Shown in pieces: positions 28,031 through 36,594 of a DNA stretch of 64,000 nucleotides (the stretch's first letter is position 1; every line of letters starts with the position of its first letter). The notes below the pieces were generated by a model, which saw nothing but the letters and a program-made list of their open reading frames with translations, made no database searches and was not told the DNA's origin. The stretch comes from Gemmatimonadota bacterium (GTDB lineage: Bacteria > JAAXHH01): NCBI GenBank assembly GCA_026705925.1, contig JAPOZT010000017.1:62001-126000 (forward strand), read 5' to 3'. The position numbers and the translations under genes are program-made.

Positions 28031-28263
28031 GAATCGTCCTCAAGGATGGAGCGGGTCTCCTCGTTCCGCTTATCCGTGTAATAGGCGGACACGAACCGGA
28101 AGACCCCATAGAGAATGAGCACGCTGCCGAAAACCAGTCTCAATTGTTCCGTCTGAATGAAGACCCGCAGGATGTAGCCGGTCAGAACCAGCACACCGGA
28201 TACGCACATCGCCAGTGCGACCACGTAGCCGAGTGCCTGCCGAAATGACGTAATACGGATCAT
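28000..28263 (-). CDS. Small two-helix membrane protein
   Basis: This 87-residue protein has two hydrophobic segments (about GYVVALAMCVSGVLVLTGYI and LRLVFGSVLILYGVFRFVSAYY) and a charged C-terminus (DKRNEETRSILEDD). I do not recognise a family. It overlaps the start of the PstS-like gene by 31 bases on the same strand, which implies co-transcription with that transport cluster. No clear Shine-Dalgarno is visible at the chosen ATG. Confidence 0.65.
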   Translation of the reverse strand: MIRITSFRQALGYVVALAMCVSGVLVLTGYILRVFIQTEQLRLVFGSVLILYGVFRFVSAYYTDKRNEETRSILEDDSWRGSGSTSG

Positions 28264-28389
28264 ACGCGGGAGAAACGGTATCTACCGAGCGGGCACTAAC
28301 GGACATTGTTGTACATAACTTCAACTGTAGTTTCAATTCTAACTAAATAAGAAAGGCTGTCCCACGTTGTCAAGTAAAAGTTACGGCGG

Positions 28390-28935
28390 TCACAGCCCGC
28401 CGTTCCCGCCTTTCTCGCACAGTTCGATCAGTACGCCGCTTGTGCTTCGGGGATGCACGAAGGCGACCCGGACGCCACCCGCTCCGATGCGCGGTTCCTC
28501 GTCGATAAGCCGGTACCCGCGGTCGCGCAGGATCCTCAGCGTTTCCGCCACGTCGTCGACTTCCAGGGCGATATGGTGGATGCCCTCTCCGCGCTTCTCG
28601 ATGAAACGGGCCACCGGACTCTCCGGGACCGTCGCCTCCAGGAGCTCCAGCTCGGTGTCTCCCGCGGGAAGGAAGGCCACGTTGACGCCGTCGCTCTCCA
28701 CGGACTCCCGGCCGTGCAGCGGAAGTCCGAGGGCCTCGTGGTACAGGCGAAGCGCTTCGTTCAGGTCGCGCACGGCGATCCCGATGTGGGCGACGCGGGC
28801 TGTCGGGGACGACTGGGCCTTCTGAGCCGCCGCGGCCGGCTGGCCTTTCCCGGCGGTTTCGTCGGCCCTGGAGAACCCTGTCCCTGCGATCTTCTTCGAT
28901 GACTTTCTCGACATGGTATTCGACATCTCCTTCAT
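28390..28935 (-). CDS. mce: Methylmalonyl-CoA epimerase
   Basis: It interconverts (S)- and (R)-methylmalonyl-CoA in the propionyl-CoA/succinyl-CoA route. This VOC-fold protein has 181 residues. The metal ligands H50 (VAHIGIAV), a His in GIHHIAL (about 120-121) and E171 (VLIELCEK), the family ELELLE segment and the PRIGAGGVRVAFVHP loop are all present. The conserved domain begins near residue 47; the first 45 residues are a Lys/Ala-rich extension that is unusual, so the true start may be internal. It lies 69 bases downstream of the mutase on the same strand, consistent with one pathway unit. Confidence 0.9.
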   Translation of the reverse strand: MKEMSNTMSRKSSKKIAGTGFSRADETAGKGQPAAAAQKAQSSPTARVAHIGIAVRDLNEALRLYHEALGLPLHGRESVESDGVNVAFLPAGDTELELLEATVPESPVARFIEKRGEGIHHIALEVDDVAETLRILRDRGYRLIDEEPRIGAGGVRVAFVHPRSTSGVLIELCEKGGNGGL

Positions 28936-28958
28936 GTGGTCGGCAGTGTATCGGGCCG

Positions 28959-29015
28959 CCTCAAAACCGCTCCGGACGTGCCTCAGAACCGCACGTGCCG
29001 TACCTCAGAACCGCT
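28959..29015 (-). repeat. Three 22-base-period repeats spanning the mutase stop codon
   Basis: CCTCAGAACCGC-type units occur at 28959, 28981 and 29003. The last one contains the mutase stop codon, so the 3' end of the gene appears to have been duplicated into the gap before the epimerase gene. Confidence 0.75.
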
Positions 29016-30678
29016 CTGGGCGCCGGTATTCTCCGAAGACGCCGCGGAGCGTATCGCAGATCTCGCCCAAGGTGGCCCGCCCGCGCACGGCATCGATGAT
29101 CAGCGGTATCAGGTTGTCCTGCGTTCGGGCCGCCGTTTCGAGCGCCTCGAGCGCTCGCGCCGCGGCCCGCCCGTCCCGCGCCTTCCTGAACGCGCGCACC
29201 CGTTCCACCTGGCGTGCTTCGATGGCGGGATCGATGGGAAAGGGCGCCGGCCCCTCTTCATCATCGCCGGTAAAGCGGTTCACCCCCACGATGACCTGTT
29301 CTTCCCGTTCGACGGCCATCTGGCAGGCATAGGCACTGCGGCTGATCTCCTCCTGGGGATAACCCGCTTCGATAGCCCCCAGGGCGCCGCCGTAACCGTC
29401 GATGCGTTCCAGGTGCGCCTTCGCCGCCTCCTCGATCTCCCCGGTCAGCGCTTCCACGAAATAGGACCCGGCAAAGGGGTCCACCGTGTCGGCCACCCCG
29501 GTCTCGTGGGCGATGACCTGCTGCGTCCTCAGGGCCAGGGTCGCCGCCGATTCGGAAGGCAGGGCGAGCGCTTCGTCGAGACTGTTGGTATGGAGGGACT
29601 GCGTGCCGCCGCACACCGCTGCCAGGGCCTGCAGCGCCACCCGCACGACGTTGTTCTCCGGCTGCTGCGCGGTCAGCGTCGAACCGCCGGTCTGGGTGTG
29701 GAACCTGAGCTGCCAGGACCGAGGGTTCTTCGCCCCCACCCTTTCCCGCATGAGCCGGGCCCAGAGCCGCCGGGCCGCGCGGAACTTGGCCACCTCTTCG
29801 AAGAACTGGTTGTGGGCGTTGAAGAAGAAGGAGAGCTGGGGCGCGAAGGCGTCCACGTCCATCCCGGCGTCCGTGACCGCCTTCACGTACCCCAGCCCGT
29901 TGGCGAGGGTGAAGGCGACCTCCTGCACGGCCGTGGCGCCCGCTTCCCTTATGTGGTACCCGCTGATGCTGATAGGGTTCCATTTCGGCATGCTGCCGGC
30001 GCAGAACCGGATCAAGTCGGTGGCCAGGCGCAGGGAGGGACCGGGCGGGTAGATGAAGGTGCCCCGCGCGATGTATTCCTTCAGGATGTCGTTCTGGACC
30101 GTGCCCGCGAGCCGTTCCAGCGGTACGCCGCGCTCCTCGGCCACCGCCGCGTAGAGCGCCACGAGCACCGTGGCCGTGGCGTTGATGGTGAGTGAAGTGC
30201 TGACCGACTCCTGCGGGATTTCATCGAAGAGGGTCCGCATGTCGTCGATCGTGGATATCGCCACACCCGTGCGACCCACCTCCCCGGCCACCATGGGATG
30301 ATCGGAATCATAGCCGATCTGGGTGGGCAGGTCGAAGGCCACGGAAAGCCCGGTCTGCCCCTGGGACAGGAGGTATCGGTAACGGGCGTTGGTCTCTTCG
30401 GCCGAACCGAATCCCGCGTATTGCCGCATCGTCCAGAGCCGGCCGCGGTACATGGTCGGTCGGATACCCCGCGTAAAGGGATACTCCCCCGGCATTCCGA
30501 TATCGGCATCCGGATCGATGTCCGCCGTGTCCTCGGGCGTGTACAGCCGCTTCACGGGAATGCCGGAGCCGGTCTCGAAACGGTCGCGGCGTTCGGGCAG
30601 CCGCTCCAGCGCCGGCTTCAGCTTCTGCTCTTCCCATGCTTTCCGGGCCGTTTCCAGGGATTCCTTGCCAGCATCCAT
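29005..30678 (-). CDS. Methylmalonyl-CoA mutase, large catalytic subunit without B12 domain
   Basis: The 557-residue catalytic (TIM-barrel) half of an adenosylcobalamin-dependent acyl-CoA mutase interconverts methylmalonyl-CoA and succinyl-CoA. Family segments include [49 protein letters not shown] and [12 protein letters not shown]. The cobalamin-binding domain (DxHxxG) is absent from the C-terminus and would be a separate small subunit, which is not present here. Related mutases act on isobutyryl-CoA or ethylmalonyl-CoA. The epimerase gene immediately downstream favours methylmalonyl-CoA. Confidence 0.93.
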   Translation of the reverse strand: MDAGKESLETARKAWEEQKLKPALERLPERRDRFETGSGIPVKRLYTPEDTADIDPDADIGMPGEYPFTRGIRPTMYRGRLWTMRQYAGFGSAEETNARYRYLLSQGQTGLSVAFDLPTQIGYDSDHPMVAGEVGRTGVAISTIDDMRTLFDEIPQESVSTSLTINATATVLVALYAAVAEERGVPLERLAGTVQNDILKEYIARGTFIYPPGPSLRLATDLIRFCAGSMPKWNPISISGYHIREAGATAVQEVAFTLANGLGYVKAVTDAGMDVDAFAPQLSFFFNAHNQFFEEVAKFRAARRLWARLMRERVGAKNPRSWQLRFHTQTGGSTLTAQQPENNVVRVALQALAAVCGGTQSLHTNSLDEALALPSESAATLALRTQQVIAHETGVADTVDPFAGSYFVEALTGEIEEAAKAHLERIDGYGGALGAIEAGYPQEEISRSAYACQMAVEREEQVIVGVNRFTGDDEEGPAPFPIDPAIEARQVERVRAFRKARDGRAAARALEALETAARTQDNLIPLIIDAVRGRATLGEICDTLRGVFGEYRRPERF

Positions 30679-30827
30679 GACCGGTAAGTCCGCGTTGCAG
30701 ACGGGTAGAAGGGTGGCTGAATGGACCCTGAAAACTACACCGGAATCACCCGGACGTCAACGTGTTTGGGGCGGCGGGACCGCGTCGCGGCTGTCCTGCG
30801 TCGCGACGATTGAAATATGAAATCGTG

Positions 30828-31109
30828 TCAATCCCCTCCGGACACCCTCAGGTAACCTTCGACCCGTCCGAGACGCGTATTCATATCATGTATCTCGGAT
30901 CTCATGGATGAGAACTCGGTACGCAGAGCGACAAACTCGGTGCGCATCTCCTTCAGCTCCGATCTCACCTCATCCCTGAACTCCTTGTCTTCTCGATCCA
31001 GGTAAGTGAGCGTCGCGATGAAGAGGATTCCGAGTGTCACCAGGAACATCCCGACTGCGGTTGCCATCTGTGCGCCGAATGTCCAGTTTTCACGGGATGT
31101 TACGGTCAA
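30828..31109 (-). CDS. Small membrane-anchored coiled-coil protein
   Basis: This 93-residue protein has one membrane helix (MATAVGMFLVTLGILFIATLTY) near the N-terminus followed by a continuous heptad helix with TEF/SEL/MRSE repeats, ending RLGRVEGYLRVSGGD. The tail resembles that of the small proteins at 31151 and 53608 (R..(R/S/K)(V/I)E.Y), which suggests a related set. Function unknown; an assembly or tethering role is inferred only from shape. Base composition is more AT-rich than in neighbours. Confidence 0.6.
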   Translation of the reverse strand: MTVTSRENWTFGAQMATAVGMFLVTLGILFIATLTYLDREDKEFRDEVRSELKEMRTEFVALRTEFSSMRSEIHDMNTRLGRVEGYLRVSGGD

Positions 31110-31150
31110 TTTTAGCCTCCTTGTCTACGATCCTGTTCAGCAGGATGAGA

Positions 31151-31459
31151 CTACGGTACAGACTCCTTATCGACCGATGCGGCGTCATCCACCGAAGCAT
31201 CGGGACCCCTGAGATATTCCTCGATGGACAACAGTCGGTTTTCAATCGCCACGAAACGACGATCTATCGCCTCAAATCGACGATCTACGGCATCGAACCG
31301 ACGATCTACCGCCTCGAATCTACGATCTACCGCTTCGAATCGACGATCTACCGCCTCGAAACGACTGTTCATGGTTTGCAATCCAGCGAAAAAGACGACA
31401 ATGATCGTCAAAATCGTTCCGACAAAACCACCGATCATTACCCAATCCTTACGTTCCAT
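31151..31459 (-). CDS. Membrane-anchored protein with tandem heptad repeats
   Basis: This 102-residue protein has an N-terminal membrane helix (MIGGFVGTILTIIVVFFAG), then about six tandem copies of a 7-residue unit (RFEAVDR), each coded by a 21-base DNA repeat. It ends with IENRLLSIEEYLRG. Perfect heptads give one long coiled coil projecting from the membrane. It shares organisation and tail motif with the genes at 30828 and 53608. Function unknown. Confidence 0.65.
   Translation of the reverse strand: MERKDWVMIGGFVGTILTIIVVFFAGLQTMNSRFEAVDRRFEAVDRRFEAVDRRFDAVDRRFEAIDRRFVAIENRLLSIEEYLRGPDASVDDAASVDKESVP
31250..31372 (-). repeat. 21-base tandem repeat encoding heptads
   Basis: About six head-to-tail 21-base units (core GATCTACCGCCTCGAA on the plus strand) encode RFEAVDR heptads. 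A whole-unit gain or loss would keep the frame and change coil length by seven residues. Confidence 0.9.
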
Positions 31460-31756
31460 CGTTTCTCCATGATGGTGACGGTAAATAGACTGAAGAACAG
31501 GGTGTGCAATCCCTCAGGTTGCAGACCCCATATGCAGACCCCTTATATAATGAATAGCCGAAATCGAGTTCGGATATCTCGTAAGAAAAAACTAATGTGG
31601 GTATATGGGCTGTCTGACCGGCAGGTGGGAATGGGTCTACGGCCTGCCTGGCAGGAAACAGTCTTCGGTGTGGCAATCCCCGGCCAGAAGCCGTCGGTGT
31701 AGCAGAGCCCGGCCAGGACCCGGTTTGGAGCCAGCCAGTAGCCGGTCAGTTACCGG
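31460..31756. other. Intergenic region with an inverted repeat
   Basis: No gene is seen. An 8-bp inverted repeat, TAGCCGGT (31739-31746) with ACCGGCTA (31752-31759), overlaps the stop codon of the HD-domain gene and may weakly terminate it; there is no U tract. Upstream are degenerate repeats around CCGGCCAG. Confidence 0.5.
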
Positions 31757-32317
31757 CTAGGACCCTGCGAGCCCCAGCGCGGCGGCTTCGCCTTGCATGG
31801 CCTCGATGACGTTGGCGATGTGTTCGCCCAGGTCGAGGCCGAGGCTTTCGGCCCCTTCGACGATGTCCTCGCGGGAAACGGCGCGGGCGAAGGCGACGGC
31901 CTTCATCTTCTTGCGCACGGATTTCACCTTCACCTCGTGCACGCTTCCGGAGGGACGCACGAGGGCGACGGCGGTGATGAAGCCCACGAGTTCATCCACG
32001 GCGAAGAGGGTCTTGTCCATCAGGCTGCGCCGTTCGAGGCCGAGGTAGGTGGCGTGGGACTTGATGGCGTAGATGACGTCCTCAGGATAGCCTTGCTCTT
32101 CCAGGATTTTCGCCCCACGCATGGGATGGTCCTTCGGATCGGGCGTGGCTTCGTAGTCGAAGTCGTGCAGCAGGCCCACGATGCCCCATTTATTCTCATC
32201 CTCGCCGTACTTCCTGGCGTAGTGGCGCATGGCGGCCTCCACGCCCAGGGCGTGCTTCCGCAGGCTGTCCGTCTTCGTGTGCTCGTGCAGCAAAGCGAGT
32301 GCGTCGTCGCGGTTCAA
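31757..32317 (-). CDS. HD-domain metal-dependent phosphohydrolase-like protein
   Basis: This 186-residue HD-superfamily protein has likely metal ligands H22 (RKHALGV), H51-D52 (GLLHDFDYE) and H64 (KDHPMRGAK). HATYLGLE and FAVDELVGFI complete the HDIG-like domain. Such proteins are usually phosphohydrolases of nucleotides or related esters; the substrate is unknown. It lies 65 bases downstream of the PIG-L deacetylase gene on the same strand. Confidence 0.85.
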   Translation of the reverse strand: MNRDDALALLHEHTKTDSLRKHALGVEAAMRHYARKYGEDENKWGIVGLLHDFDYEATPDPKDHPMRGAKILEEQGYPEDVIYAIKSHATYLGLERRSLMDKTLFAVDELVGFITAVALVRPSGSVHEVKVKSVRKKMKAVAFARAVSREDIVEGAESLGLDLGEHIANVIEAMQGEAAALGLAGS

Positions 32318-32382
32318 TGCGATTCCCTTCTGTGTGGGTGGGCGGCCAGTTAAGTGGGCGGCCAGTTAAGTGGGTGGGCGGC

Positions 32383-34380
32383 CTACCGGACCACGGCCCG
32401 GCCGTAGTAGTAGGGCAGAGCCTGGGCGGACGGGCGGTAGGACCAGGCCAGACGGGCCTTGCCGATGTTGGCGCCGGGACCGGCGTCGGTCTCGTCGCCG
32501 TCGTAGATCACCACGTTGAAGCCGATGGTCTCGCCTGCCCGCGGCGCCGCGCCGCCCGGCATGTCGGCCCAGGGGATGGCGGTCTCGATCACGTAGCCGG
32601 TTTCGGTGAACCTGGAGGCCACCCGCATGCCCGGCGCCGTCTTCTCGATCACGCCCTGGCGCGCGTCGGCGTCCCTGGCCGCCCTGGGTTCGGGCCCCGC
32701 CGTGGTGCCGGGAAAGATGCCTGCCTTGAAGACCGACAGCGTGTTGTCGCTCCGGCCGAAGGGGTCGACGCAGATCTCCACGGCATCGGATCGCCAGTGG
32801 CCCTTGATGTCGTCCGGCGCGATGTTGCAGACCACCGCGTCGTCCCGCACGTCCACGGCGACGTACAGGTTCGCCTCGTCGTAGGCTGCCCGGAACACGG
32901 CGCTGCAGTCGTCGTCGCCGCCCGGCAGGGAACCCGACCAGATGTGGTACGACGGGATGGCGTGGGGCTCGATCCCCGCCCAGTCGGCAAGGTCACCGTC
33001 GATTTCCATGGGACCCACCGCAGGCGCAAGATCCATGACCGGCAGCACGTCGATCATGCCGCTGCCTTCAACGGTCTGGCCAGCCGCGCCAGCCGCGCCA
33101 GCCGCACCAGCCTGACCCGTACCGTCCGCCGGGACGGCCGACAGCCGCACCGGGTAGCTGCCCTGTTCGACATCATCCGGCACGCGCACGGTGAAGGAGA
33201 CCGTCGTCTCGCCGCGGCCCTGCACCTCGTAGTCTGACTGCAAAGGGCCGTCCGCCCACCCTTCGGGAAGATCGAGCCTTACCCGGCCCGATGCGCCATC
33301 GGGGGTCCGGCTGACGACCTCCGCCTCCAGGGCGCCGGTCATGCCCGATCCGATAGACAGCGCGGCGGGCAACAGATCCGCGACCCACGATACCTGGTGC
33401 TCCGCGGCCCAGCGGCGGTAGCGGACGATGTCCGAACGGGGCACCATACCGATGGACAGCGGTTCCGTCGAGGGCGGCGGCCCCAAGACGATGCCGGTAT
33501 CGCGCGGCCCCTCCAGCCCGCCAAGGAGGGTCTTGAGGCCTTGTGGCGAAGGCGGCACGAGGGTCTTGGCCAGCAGGAAGGCCTCCGCCCCGGCGCCGCG
33601 CGGGGGAACCGTGGCCCTCCGGTCGAACCCCTGCGAACGGAAATTGCGCAGGGCAAGGGACTTGATCTCCGCGTAGCTCATGAAGCGGCTGGGCGAGATG
33701 TCGCCCGCAGGAATGAATATGGCACCCAGCCGGCGGGCATTGTAATACAGTTTCACCGGCTGCCACGTACGCAGATACTCGTCCTCGATCTGCGCCGGAA
33801 ACCGATCAGGGTCCGCCGCTGCGGTGAAGGCCTCCGTGGCGAGGCGGGCCGCCACTTGGTGATGGCCGTGGGTGCCCGGACCGGGCCACATGGTCACGAT
33901 GACGTCCGGCTGGAGCAGGCGGACCATCCGCACGACCCTGCCCAGCGTGTCCTCGTAGCCCCACACGTCGTAGGTGGCCTGGTCGCTCAGCGTGTAGAAG
34001 AAATCGGTCTTGTCCAGGAAATAGACCAGGTCCACCCCGTACTCCGCGGCGGACCGGCGGATCTCGGCCTCGCGGAGTATGCCCAGCGAGGGACCGAGTT
34101 CCCGGCCGATGGCGTTGCCGCCGCCTTCGCCGCGCGTGATGAGCACGATGGCCGCCTTCGCCCCGCCGTCGAGGACTTCGCGGGCGAAAGTGGCCGTAAC
34201 CCCGCTTTCATCATCGGGATGGGCGCCTATGTAGAGCAGGTCTACTTTCAACAAGTGGTCGGATCGCATCTGTTCTATGGGCTGTGGGAAGACAGATCCG
34301 GACAGCATCAGGGGAAGCAGGGCGAAGGCAAGCCATCTTCCCGCAAGTAAGCAATGGTCGCACATCATTTCATGTCGCAT
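32383..34380 (-). CDS. Exported PIG-L deacetylase with C-terminal CBM9-like domain
   Basis: This 665-residue protein has an export signal (about LLAGRWLAFALLPLMLSGSVFP). Its N-terminal LmbE/PIG-L zinc deacetylase domain shows AHPDDE (H54, D56-57) and the second metal motif HGHH, and normally removes an acetyl group from N-acetylglucosamine-type conjugates. The middle part is less conserved. From about residue 440 the protein resembles a family 9 carbohydrate-binding domain (MEIDGDLADWAG, VAVDVRDDAVVCN, VIETAIPWADMPG). A GQAGAAGAAGAAG linker from GC-rich short repeats joins them. Context suggests extracellular or periplasmic amino-sugar processing. The start may be any of three nearby ATGs. 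Confidence 0.88.
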   Translation of the reverse strand: MRHEMMCDHCLLAGRWLAFALLPLMLSGSVFPQPIEQMRSDHLLKVDLLYIGAHPDDESGVTATFAREVLDGGAKAAIVLITRGEGGGNAIGRELGPSLGILREAEIRRSAAEYGVDLVYFLDKTDFFYTLSDQATYDVWGYEDTLGRVVRMVRLLQPDVIVTMWPGPGTHGHHQVAARLATEAFTAAADPDRFPAQIEDEYLRTWQPVKLYYNARRLGAIFIPAGDISPSRFMSYAEIKSLALRNFRSQGFDRRATVPPRGAGAEAFLLAKTLVPPSPQGLKTLLGGLEGPRDTGIVLGPPPSTEPLSIGMVPRSDIVRYRRWAAEHQVSWVADLLPAALSIGSGMTGALEAEVVSRTPDGASGRVRLDLPEGWADGPLQSDYEVQGRGETTVSFTVRVPDDVEQGSYPVRLSAVPADGTGQAGAAGAAGAAGQTVEGSGMIDVLPVMDLAPAVGPMEIDGDLADWAGIEPHAIPSYHIWSGSLPGGDDDCSAVFRAAYDEANLYVAVDVRDDAVVCNIAPDDIKGHWRSDAVEICVDPFGRSDNTLSVFKAGIFPGTTAGPEPRAARDADARQGVIEKTAPGMRVASRFTETGYVIETAIPWADMPGGAAPRAGETIGFNVVIYDGDETDAGPGANIGKARLAWSYRPSAQALPYYYGRAVVR
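33065..33110 (-). repeat. 9-base GCCAGCCGC repeats in the deacetylase linker
   Basis: Four to five head-to-tail 9-base units encode an Ala-Gly-Ala linker between the catalytic and carbohydrate-binding parts. Confidence 0.85.
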
Positions 34381-34423
34381 TTGAGAGAGCGGGCATCACC
34401 AGCATTGAAAATCGCAAATCTGC

Positions 34424-34963
34424 TTACGGCAACAGTTTCATCACCGCTACGGCGAGTGCAACGATAATCCCCACGGTCCATCTGAACCCATTGAAGCTGT
34501 CTCGTACATCCTCTTTGATATCCCTGCGGAAGTCTCGCAGGTCATCCCTGAAGCTTTTTTGCAGATCATTGCGAGTAGACTGTATCCTGTCATCCATCTT
34601 GTCATCCAGGGACTGTAACCTGTCATCCATCTTGTCATCCAGGGATTGCATCCTGACATCCATCTTGTCGCTCACGGACTGTATCTGTCCGGTCAACGTG
34701 ATCTGTGTGGATTGTATCTTGTCATCCATGGATTTGAATCGTTCATTGGTATGCGTAATCACTTTTGCGATCAAATCCCGGATACCCTGAACATCATCGG
34801 CGACCTTGGCAAACGATTTCTGCAACGTGCCGGTCAGTCCCTCGAAATTCGATTTGATCGTGTCCATGTCCGACTCCAGGGCCGATACCCTTTGATCGAA
34901 ATCGTCGGTGTGATCCAGTACTTGTGGTTTGTTCAATTTAAACCTCCGTTGTGGATTGTTCAA
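34424..34963 (-). CDS. Coiled-coil protein with hendecad repeats and C-terminal membrane anchor
   Basis: This 179-residue protein has a long helical region (about 20-150) that includes three near-identical 11-residue units (DKMDDRLQSLD type, coded by 33-base DNA repeats). A basic helix and a C-terminal membrane segment (WTVGIIVALAVAVMKLL) follow. The topology is the reverse of the N-anchored small coils at 30828 and 31151, like the protein at 40470. Function unknown; the architecture suggests a membrane-tethered spacer or scaffold. Confidence 0.65.
   Translation of the reverse strand: MNNPQRRFKLNKPQVLDHTDDFDQRVSALESDMDTIKSNFEGLTGTLQKSFAKVADDVQGIRDLIAKVITHTNERFKSMDDKIQSTQITLTGQIQSVSDKMDVRMQSLDDKMDDRLQSLDDKMDDRIQSTRNDLQKSFRDDLRDFRRDIKEDVRDSFNGFRWTVGIIVALAVAVMKLLP
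34612..34675 (-). repeat. 33-base repeats encoding 11-residue units
   Basis: Successive copies of a segment containing CTGTCATCCATCTTGTCATC encode DKMDDR-LQSLD-type hendecads in the C-anchored coiled-coil protein. Confidence 0.85.
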
Positions 34964-35091
34964 GGATTACCATGGTGGTCGTCTTCTGACCATTTCCGCC
35001 TTGATGAATGCCCGCTATATATGATTAGTCGCCCGTGATTTTCGTATTCTCGTGACTTATTTTGCTTTTCTCACCTCGGAGGGATATCCAC

Positions 35092-36138
35092 ATGGGCGAT
35101 CTGATCGTCGTTCATCCCGACTTCGACGGGGTATGGCCCTTTGCCGCAGCCCACTTTCATACCTTCTGGCCCGAAGCCGAACTCATACGTCCGGGGCACG
35201 GAGACGACCGGCCCCTGGGCGAGGTCGTCGCGGACGCGGGACCTGCGGACCGTGCGGAAGTTGCGGACCTTGCGGGAAGCGTAACGCGGCTGGCCACGCT
35301 CGGCATGAAGGTGACCGTTGAGTGCCTGAGGAAGTTCGGTACGCTGGAGGAAGCGACTTTTCAGGCCGCCTACGACCGGGGGCTGGACGAGGAATGCAGG
35401 GCGTACCTGGCCGAAGCCGGCGTCGCCGTCTACGACCATCCGAGCGAGGGGTTCTGGTCGCAGTCCGTGGCGGAATTCGGGCTGGCGCTGACGCTGTGCG
35501 GCTTGCGGCGGATCCCCCAGCTGCACCGGGAGATCATCGACAGCCAGTCGCCCTGGGACTACGAGCCCCCCGGCGGCCGGGGCCGGCCCGGGGCGCGGGG
35601 CCAGCAGTTCGGTGACGATCCCGCCTTCGCGAGCGGCACGCTGGCCGGCAAGCGGGTGCGGATCGTGGGGGCCGGCAACATCGCCAGCCGGTACGCGAGC
35701 TTCGCGTCCATGCTGGGCGCCGACGTGGCGTCCTGGGACCCCTACGCCACTGAACCGGGCTTTCACCGCGCCGGCGCGCGCCGCGTCTACCACCTGGATC
35801 AGCTGGTCTCGGACGCGGAGGTGTTCGCGCCCATGGTGCCGCTCACCGAATCCACGCATGGCCTGGTCGGGGGCGGACATATCGACGCGCTGCCCCGGGG
35901 GTGCCTCGTGGTGCTGGTGACCCGGGCCCTGATCTGCGATATGGAAGCGGTCCGCCGGCGGGTCCTGGCCGACGAACTCAGCCTGGCGGCGGACGTGTGG
36001 GACGTTGAACCCCTGCCCCCCGGAGATCCGCTGCTCGGGCGCCACAACGTCGTGCATACGCCGCACAACGCCGGTCGCACGATCGACGCGAACCGGGCCT
36101 GGGTGGAGAAGCTTGTCGCCCAGTTCAGGCCGCGGTAG
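35092..36138 (+). CDS. D-isomer-specific 2-hydroxyacid dehydrogenase family protein
   Basis: This 348-residue NAD(P)-dependent oxidoreductase has a Rossmann nucleotide-binding motif (VRIVGAGNIASRYASF), catalytic Arg in VLVTRALICD, Glu in DVEPLPPGDPLL and His in VVHTPHNAG, the Arg-Glu-His triad of the family. It acts on a 2-hydroxy/2-oxo acid that cannot be named. A strong CGGAGGGAT Shine-Dalgarno lies 6 bases before the ATG at 35092, so an upstream in-frame start is not used. An Ala/Asp/Gly repeat-rich segment near residues 48-65 comes from GC-rich short repeats. A terminator hairpin lies 143 bases after the stop. Confidence 0.88.
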   Translation: MGDLIVVHPDFDGVWPFAAAHFHTFWPEAELIRPGHGDDRPLGEVVADAGPADRAEVADLAGSVTRLATLGMKVTVECLRKFGTLEEATFQAAYDRGLDEECRAYLAEAGVAVYDHPSEGFWSQSVAEFGLALTLCGLRRIPQLHREIIDSQSPWDYEPPGGRGRPGARGQQFGDDPAFASGTLAGKRVRIVGAGNIASRYASFASMLGADVASWDPYATEPGFHRAGARRVYHLDQLVSDAEVFAPMVPLTESTHGLVGGGHIDALPRGCLVVLVTRALICDMEAVRRRVLADELSLAADVWDVEPLPPGDPLLGRHNVVHTPHNAGRTIDANRAWVEKLVAQFRPR

Positions 36139-36280
36139 CGGCATGACGCCGCCTGGCCATGAAGTGGATGTTGAAAGGATGTGGAAAGGTTGTGAATAAC
36201 CTGGGGAGCGGAGCGTGAATCAGGTGTGGATAATGTGTGGATAATTAAGGCGGGGACCAAACTGTCCTGACCCCCAACAA

Positions 36281-36320
36281 AAAACCCCGGCCGTTTCACA
36301 GGGCCGGGGCTTCTTGTTTA
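36281..36320 (+). terminator. Rho-independent terminator
   Basis: CCCCGGCC (36285-36292) pairs with GGCCGGGG (36302-36309) around a 9-base loop, followed by a pyrimidine-rich run (CTTCTTGTTT) and preceded by an A-rich run. It could stop transcription from the hydroxyacid dehydrogenase gene, and perhaps from the opposite strand. Confidence 0.85.
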
Positions 36321-36594
36321 CTGACCTCTAATAGCACGGCCGAAGCCGCTTCATTTCAAGGTAGTATGCCGCTCGCCCCTTTCAGTGGCCGAAGCTCCTA
36401 CTTGGGGCGAACGGGAAGGCGTTCCAAGGTGCCTGATACAAATGCATGAGGGTGGTAGCACCATCTTACGTTACGATGGGACGCGAAGGCAACCCTCATT
36501 TTGGATAACCTCGGGCGACACCTCGGAACTAAAGCACTGCTCCAGGACTCTGTCTGCACCCTGGCTACGGGCCCGGATTATCCGATTCCGTTTA
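36321..36594. other. Gene-free region with a short stem-loop
   Basis: No protein gene is visible between the terminator and the collagen-like gene. GGTGC (36428-36432) could pair with GCACC (36458-36462) around a sequence that includes AGGGTGGTA. Whether it is an RNA element is unclear. Confidence 0.4.

Noticed and set aside
36448..36462. AGGGTGGTA sequence resembling the T-box antiterminator motif
   Set aside because: No specifier stem-loop or downstream aminoacyl-tRNA or amino-acid gene is present on that strand; the match is short and probably chance.
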